Assembly (NCBI RefSeq): GCF_030052815.1 | Contig: NC_079504.1 | Location: 55,617,502-55,681,501 of the forward strand | Source: Hevea brasiliensis | Lineage: Eukaryota; Streptophyta; Magnoliopsida; Malpighiales; Euphorbiaceae | DNA: 64,000 bases | Direction of reading: 5' to 3' | Shown: in pieces, positions 58,055 through 64,000 of the stretch | Layout: every line of letters starts with the position of its first letter | How positions within the stretch are numbered: position 1 is the first letter of the stretch | Position numbers and translations under genes: made by a program | The notes under the pieces: model-generated | Database searches by the model: none | Seen by the model: the letters and a program-made list of their open reading frames with translations, nothing else | What the model was told of the DNA's origin: nothing

Positions 58055-60440
58055 GGTGGACACTCTCATTGCTCCCTTGCCATCCATGCATTCGCCATTA
58101 TTCTCCATCCTTCAACCAAGGTCTGCTATTCAATCACTAGTTGATTACAGTGGATGTCAGTCTAGTTTCTTGCTGAGTAATTGCTAGAGGATGGTTGGTT
58201 GTGCTGGATTTTTCTCCTTTTATTGCTAGTTAGGAGTTAAATTTGCCAAGGCAACATAAATGATCTATTTGGGGTCTCCCCCCTTCACAAATTCCATTTC
58301 TATCTGCTATTAATATTTGGGTTCTTTTTCTTTTTGACAATTTCTGGGTATTGAATGGTCTATTGAAGAATTTAAGTGTTGGGTATTGTTAAGTTTCCAA
58401 AATCAACCGAAGCTAATGGTTGATTGAAGCTGATACTAGTACCATTATCGTTAGAATGGTTGAAATTGAAATTATGAACTTGTGGACATTGAAATTGAAA
58501 TTATAACTGAAGATACAGAAACAGGGGAGATGAGATAACAGAGAGAAATGGGAAAGGAGAAAAACGAGAAAGAGAGAAAATGTGTAAAGAGAAACAACAC
58601 GAGAGAGAGAGAGGGTAATGAGCTTGGAGTTGGCGTTAGTGCTGCATGTGGGTTTAATGGTTCTTTCTTTGACGGTGTCATGATGAGGGCTCCGATTTCC
58701 AAGGTCCTAATGTTTTGATGTGGCGAGAGAGAATACAGACTGAGGTGAGATTTTCTTAGTGTTGCAGAAATAGGGGAAAAGAGAGACAGATGGGGAGAGT
58801 AGGAGAGAGAGATACGAAACAAGAGAGAGAGAGAAAGAGAGAAAGAGAGAGAGAAAGAGAGGCACTTTAATCATTACAAAATCTTCCCTCCCCACACACC
58901 ATTAGAAAATTGTTTGACAACCGATTCCTTTGAACGGAGGAATCTTTATTATTACGAAAACATAAACTTTTTTTTTCGAAAATTTAAAACACATACCAAA
59001 TCATTGCATCAATCAGAGCCTGAATAATAGATTTCTAAACTTAAAATATACTGATAACAGTGGTGAAATTAGATTTTTCCAAATCAATTGAAAAATAGAA
59101 TTAATACTGCACCAACCTTTCCCAAATAAAATTAAGTTAAAATTAAAAATTAGAAATACAATTATTTAAAAAATAAAATGCTAAAAGATTTCACTGTCAT
59201 TAGACGTGCTTCACACTTTCTACAATAATCTCGTCACTCAACACAAGCTCGAGGAAAGATATAATAAAAGGGAAAAAAATTTTACTTAATTTCATAGCAA
59301 TTTTAGCATGACAGATCAGTGAAACCAAAAATGCATGGATGTGTGTCAGAGATTAAAACACTTGTCTATAGTTCATAAAATAACAAAAATTACATTAGCA
59401 AAATTGTATCCACGAAACTTTTTTATTTCTAATCTCCATAACATCAATATAATATAACACAAACTCCTCTAAGACCCAGTAAGAATATTAAGTTTTATGC
59501 CGATGTGTATAGATTGCAAAAGATGAATTAGAATCACTGAATCTTGTTTCGGTGACAATCTAGTCTCAGCGGGACAGCAAAGGCTTTTAACAGTGACAAA
59601 ATAACAGCAAGCACAAACCCCGTGACTCGCCACATGCAGAACTGGATTGCCTCACACAGGTTAATAGTGGTTAGAAAGTTTGAAGCTCCAGATGAAGAAA
59701 AGCACACTTCTTAGCACCAGATTCAAGTTTGTCCTGTTCTCTATCAAATTATTGGCTCCAATATCACACATCCTTTAATAACAATGGCAAGGATTACAAT
59801 AACCTTGCCCAGAATTCCTAATATATCTTATCGCAACTACACAAAATTTCAAGGTTAGACATTGCGTCGGTGATTCTGCATAAAGCACCCGCGAAAAGTA
59901 TTCCAACACCCCCATGCAAAGCACAAAGTCTTTGCAGAATCCAGAAAGCACCCACTCACACTAATTCAATAGCACTAATATATGTTCTTTTATGTTATAT
60001 GCATTAAATGGTAATTAAAACCACAAAGTATGATTATAATAAAGAAAGGTCACGATGTAACTGATGTATGTCTAGAGAGAGAAGAAAAAGAAAAAGGTAA
60101 AAAGAAAACAAGGAGGGAAGGGGGAGCAGCACATTTCCTAAGAATTTGTAATGCTCTCACACCAATATCCAAATCACTTCTATGTCCTACAGTATCTAGC
60201 ATGGTAAAAAATTTCAACAAACTTGAACTAGGACAAAATCTCTTAGAAACAGAATGCTTTTACATTGGTACGTTCCAACCAATAAATGAGTTAAGCTAAA
60301 AATAGCCCAAACAGGCATTTTTTTTGGTAGAAAGCTTGCTTGCCTATTTAGCTACCAAAGATATGCATGCGAAAAATACAAGTTTCAATGCCACATTTAT
60401 TTGAGGCATGCAAAAGACAAGTAACATAATTCACCACCCT
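58055..60440. other. Intergenic / downstream region of the RNA-binding protein gene, no coding seen
   Basis: Contains a GA-rich microsatellite at 58821-58862 (GAGAGAGAAAGAGAG pattern) whose reverse gives low-complexity Ser/Leu frames I rejected. 59450-59950 is of balanced composition and could be downstream UTR sequence of the minus-strand gene; I cannot place it. Confidence 0.45.
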
Positions 60441-60751
60441 GCATTCCAAACAATGATAAAGTGAGATTTTGAAAGAGCTGCACTCACCTGAAAATATCAA
60501 CCTACCTTAGCAGCAAGAAATTTGGAGTTAATCCACTTGCCTCTATAAAAACATTCACACAATTAAAATCAATCCCACGCCTAAAACAGAAACCCCAAAG
60601 AAAACAGAAAAAGGAGAAAAAGGGGTATTGCTCAGTGTAAGTGAACACCTACCTCTTAGTCTCCAGTTTAAGAACCCCCCCAGGAAATGGAACATAATTA
60701 AATCCCTCGCATCACAATTCTTAGTACATAAAAAGCTCAGAGCTGAAATTC
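60441..60751 (-). other. Probable 3' UTR of the RNA-binding protein gene with candidate introns
   Basis: After the stop at 60752 the minus strand shows exon-like and intron-like patches: AAGAG|GTAGGTGTTC near 60654, CTAAG|GTAGGTTG near 60508 and TTTTCAG|GTGAGTGC near 60491. These suggest optional 3'UTR introns. Inference from splice-like motifs only. Confidence 0.3.
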
Positions 60752-63700
60752 TCAGTATGGACGCGAACGGTTTCCACCATGGTAATGCCTATCTGGGCCA
60801 GAGCCTCCATCTTTGTAACTATTCCGACGCCGATCAGCCCCCCCATAGCCACCTCTACCACCACCTCTGTTGCAGAATCAATTAGTCAACGGTACATCAC
60901 AAATAAAATAACCAATCACTATCATACAGGTAGCTCAAGTACAAGAAGATTTACACATGAATGGCCTAAGATATAGAACCAAACAAAGAAAAGTCAATGA
61001 AAAAAAATTTCCAAATTACTGACATCAACAGCCAACTCAACTCAACTCAACTAAGCCTTTATCCCAAAAATTTGAAGTCGGCTATATGGATTCGCTTTCT
61101 CCACTCTAAACGATTTTGGGTAATGTGTAATGCTTCTAAGTCATGTTGTACTACTCTCCTCCAAGTCAATTTAGGTCTACTCCTTTTTTTCTTTCTATTC
61201 TCTAATCTAATGTGCTCTACTTGTCTAACTGGAGCCTCCGTATGTCTACGCTTCACATGACCAAACCACCTCAATCTCCCTTTTCTTAACTTATCCTCAA
61301 TTAGCACCACCCCTACCTTTTCTCTAATACTCTTATTACGGACTTTATCTAGTCTAGTATACCCACTCATCCACCTTAACATTCTCATCTCTGTAACTCT
61401 TATCTTAGACACATGCGACTCCTTCAGTGCCTAACACTCACTACCATACAACATAACCGGTGGTATGGAGCCGTACGGTAAAATTTTCCTTTCAGCTTAT
61501 TGCGAATCTTATGATCACATAAAGTTTTCGTAGCACTATCTCCACTTCAACCATCCGGCTTTAATTCTATAACTAACATCCTCCTCACATTCCCCATCTA
61601 CTTGAAGGACTAAGCCGAGATATTTAAAATGATTACTTTAGGGCAGTACCACTCCATCCAAACTAACTCCTTCCCTATCACCAGTTTGGCTTTCACTGAA
61701 CTCGCAATACATGTATTCTGTCTTCGTTCTACTTAACTTAAAGCCCTTTAACTCTAGACTGCTTCTCCAAAGCTCTAACTTTCTATTGAATCCTTCTTGC
61801 GTCTAATCTATAGAACAATATCATCCGCAAACATCATGCACCAAGGAATACTCTCTTGTATGTGTTTCGTCAATTCATCTAAAACAAATGTAAAAAGGTA
61901 AGGGCTTATAACTGATCCTTGGTGTAATCCAATTGAGATCTGAAAATCTTGTGTCCCCTCCAACAGTGCGCACAATAGTAGATGCTCCTTCATACATATC
62001 TTTTAACATTTGTATGTACCTAATAGATACCCTCTTTTATTCTAACACATTCCATAAGACATCTCTTGGAACACTATCATAAGCTTTCTCCAAATCAATA
62101 AAAACTATGTGTAGATCTTTCTTCACATCTCTATATTTCTCCATCAAGCTTCTAATGAGAAAGATCGCTTCCATAGTTGAACGACCAGGCATGAAACCAA
62201 ATTGATTGAGAGAGATAGAACTATCAACAGCCATCAACACTATATGAAAATGTCCGTAGCGTGATACAACATTGCAAATTAAAATAGCCATAAAAAAAAT
62301 CTCAAAAATTCCAATCAGCTGACCAACAAAGAGCCCAACAAAATTTGGAGATATATTTAACTATAACTTGATCCTTCACGCACCAAACCTATGAAGCAAT
62401 ACAGAAGTTCATGCAACCTAATTTACACCTCTATCCACCATCCTATATTTTTGGGCATGGAAAACTATCTTACTCCCAGCTAACCAAACAACACAGTTTA
62501 ACTACGAGGACAAATTAAGAATGCAAATTTTCAACGTCATTTCATTCAAAATTTCAAATATATAAATTGAAACTTATTCCTCAAGTCAGAAGTAGCAAAG
62601 GGTTTCAGCCTCTCTCCCCCTTGTTCCACTGGGAGGCCCAGCAGGCCTTTGGATACAAAAATGGGCGTAGCCCTTCCTCTTTATATAAAAGATTAGATTA
62701 ACTCAATAGTTATTGAAAGCACAATGCACTTGCTTAAGAGAAGTGAAGAGCACATGACATTTAATCTTATTGAAGACAACTATCCATTAATAATATAAAA
62801 ATTCAAAATTCTAGTACCAATGTTTTTGAAATGCAAATGCAAATACAAAATAAAACTAAAGATGTTCAAGAGTCTTAAATCATAATGTACATTATCTAAA
62901 TGGCAATAATACCTAAAACAACTATAACACAGCCAACTCATCATGAAGAGTAACATAATCTCCATCAACATCAAATTCAAATCCATCACTTCCAAGGTTC
63001 TCTTCTTCATCCTCTTTATATTCCTCTTCAAAATCAGTCTTCCTATTTTTCATCTATAAGCATCAAAGAAGTATTGGCCCCCAAATTAGAATTTAGAAGA
63101 TAATGTTTTGGCCAACTCCTCTTGAATAGATAAAGATATAACATTTTTGTATTGTGCTACTACTATAGGAATGCTTTCACTCCAGTAGCTCTAGACAGAA
63201 CACATCTAAGTTGGTATTGCATAAAACTTCTTCTAAAGCAGCATTGTTTCTTCCTTTCTTTCTTTCTTTCAGTTGTTTTAATTTGATTTGTTGTAGACAA
63301 CCAAATGGCAAGGCCGCTTACAATGCTATAGAATGATACCACAGAAGCATGCGAATGAATACCACAGAAGCATGCACCTATTACAATAAAGCAAGCGCCT
63401 CATTTACAATAAGGTGCACATCTCTACTATTGGGCAAGCTCCTCATTTATGTTGCCAACCTTTTACTAAAAGTGGTACAAGGGGCTGAGCCCCACGCACT
63501 TAAGGCACACCTTTAACAACTATGAAACAACTTGATGCCTAATTGAACAACACGCTTAACAAGGTGTGCTCCAAGACTAGAACATAACTATTTTGAAGTG
63601 TGCTTAAGGGTTCAACAGAGACAATATCTATTCAAGTTATTTAATAAGAGTTTTGCTATTTATGTCAGCTAAGGGGGGAGGGGAGATTGACCACAAGACT

Positions 63701-63921
63701 ATTAAATAAACCCAATGAATAACAGAACATGAATGTACTTGCAACATACTGAACCAAGCATATAAATTTGAACATGGCATAAAAACAGCTGAGAGCATAC
63801 ATACTAGCCAGAATAAAATGGCATAGTTGGGGAAGTTACCCATGGTCATATGAAGGTTGAGACCTTGGTGCAGACTTTTCTGCCATTGCAACACTGATTT
63901 TATAACCTCTCATATCATAAT
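60752..63921 (-). CDS. Glycine/arginine-rich RNA-binding protein, last two coding exons (gene continues right)
   Basis: Minus strand. Exon A is 63921-63840 (82 bp), after an acceptor CTCACAG, and encodes [16 protein letters not shown] then [12 protein letters not shown]. The GRxIxVxxAEK-like pattern is the last strand of an RRM domain. The donor CATGG|GTAACT and the acceptor CAACAG|AGGTGG (60867) define a 2973-bp intron. Exon B, 60866-60752 (115 bp), joins in perfect phase and gives [14 protein letters not shown].., then [19 protein letters not shown] and TGA. A Gly/Arg/Tyr-rich tail after an RRM is typical of plant glycine-rich RNA-binding proteins, which bind RNA in nucleus or organelles. 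The exact paralogue is not recognised. The RRM proper lies beyond 64000. Both exons are free of lesions, so the gene is probably active. Confidence 0.8.
61022..62220 (-). pseudogene. RTE-type LINE fragment in the intron of the RNA-binding protein gene
   Basis: Minus strand, same orientation as the host gene. Reverse transcriptase pieces in order: [20 protein letters not shown] and [13 protein letters not shown] (62220-62037, RT motif with catalytic Asp), [20 protein letters not shown] and MMFADDIVL (about 61945-61808, the A/F-ADD box), then the C-terminal [18 protein letters not shown] and [15 protein letters not shown] region (61412-61059). Frameshifts and stops separate them. The 3' end is GGCTTAGTTGAGTTGAGTTG, a short TTGAG-type simple repeat tail as RTE elements have instead of poly-A. 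The 5' part is truncated near 62220. Confidence 0.85.
62221..63839 (-). other. Remaining intron of the RNA-binding protein gene
   Basis: Unique-looking intronic sequence. It holds a GC-rich patch at 62605-62690, a 43-codon acidic open frame (63053-62922, minus strand, preceded by a CTTATAG acceptor-like site), a TTTC microsatellite at about 63247-63270 and a duplicated ATACCACAGAAGCATGC near 63336-63376. No confident exon. Confidence 0.5.
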
Positions 63922-64000
63922 CTGTGAGATGAAATAAGAAATGAGTACATCACGCTAAATTTAGACAGAGAAGGGGGTGCCAAGAAGCCAGCTTGTGTGC
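63922..64000 (-). other. Upstream intron of the RNA-binding protein gene, cut by the window edge
   Basis: T-rich tract leading to the CTCACAG acceptor on the minus strand. The RRM exons must lie further right. Confidence 0.6.

Noticed and set aside
58472..58895. Serine/leucine-rich minus-strand frames
   Set aside because: Produced by a GA-rich microsatellite and flanking purine-rich DNA; low complexity.
62605..62690. GC-rich patch in the intron considered as a SINE or small RNA gene
   Set aside because: No clear A and B boxes, no tail and no repeat copy in the window.

Overview
This is plant nuclear DNA. It is AT-rich and packed with Ty3/gypsy LTR retrotransposons of the chromovirus/Tekay type, with initiator-Met tRNA primer sites, plus a Mutator-like transposon, MITEs, an RTE-type LINE and the last coding exons of a spliced plant RNA-binding protein gene. 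The retrotransposon protein and LTR style suggests a eudicot, perhaps Malpighiales/Euphorbiaceae such as rubber tree or cassava. That placement is impression only. There is no bacterial-style gene content, rRNA or CRISPR.

Layout. Positions 1-42979 are one nest of retrotransposons that can be unfolded from target-site duplications and sequence continuity. The base layer is a minus-strand LTR of family A (6609-7035 and 41421-42979). A plus-strand family-A element (entering from the left edge, ending at 6608) and a minus-strand family-B element B1 (7036-41415, TSD TTTGG) lie in it. B1's 3' LTR is split at 9575-21969 by a plus-strand array of family C (TSD AGATT). The array has three LTRs separated by two gag-only internal regions. 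B1's gag is split by a plus-strand family-B element B2 (26276-37216). B2 has no TSD, a hybrid 5' LTR and about 90 bp of missing host sequence. All polyproteins are broken, although B1 keeps 952 open codons from the zinc knuckle to integrase.

Positions 42980-50303 are AT-rich intergenic DNA. They hold a possible LTR-type derivative, a threefold degenerate repeat, a Stowaway-like MITE, a 569-bp TIR element, a LINE RNase H relic and long (AT)n and (ATT)n tracts. Positions 50304-55782 are a complete but decayed 5.5-kb MULE: ~234-bp TIRs, a near-perfect 9-bp TSD, a transposase pseudogene on the plus strand, and a convergent minus-strand gene for a GRF zinc-finger/coiled-coil/membrane protein. A 775-bp Tourist-like MITE follows at 57277-58051.

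The only likely functional host gene is on the minus strand at 60752-63921 and beyond the right edge: the C-terminal exons of a glycine/arginine-rich RNA-binding protein. Its ~3-kb intron contains a 5'-truncated RTE LINE.

The most notable items are a 74-bp GT-AG intron-like insertion at the same codon junction in the integrase of both family-B copies, the two-gene MULE, the gag-only tandem array, and a degenerate ~200-bp threefold module plus a covarying stem-loop shared by the LTRs of three families.
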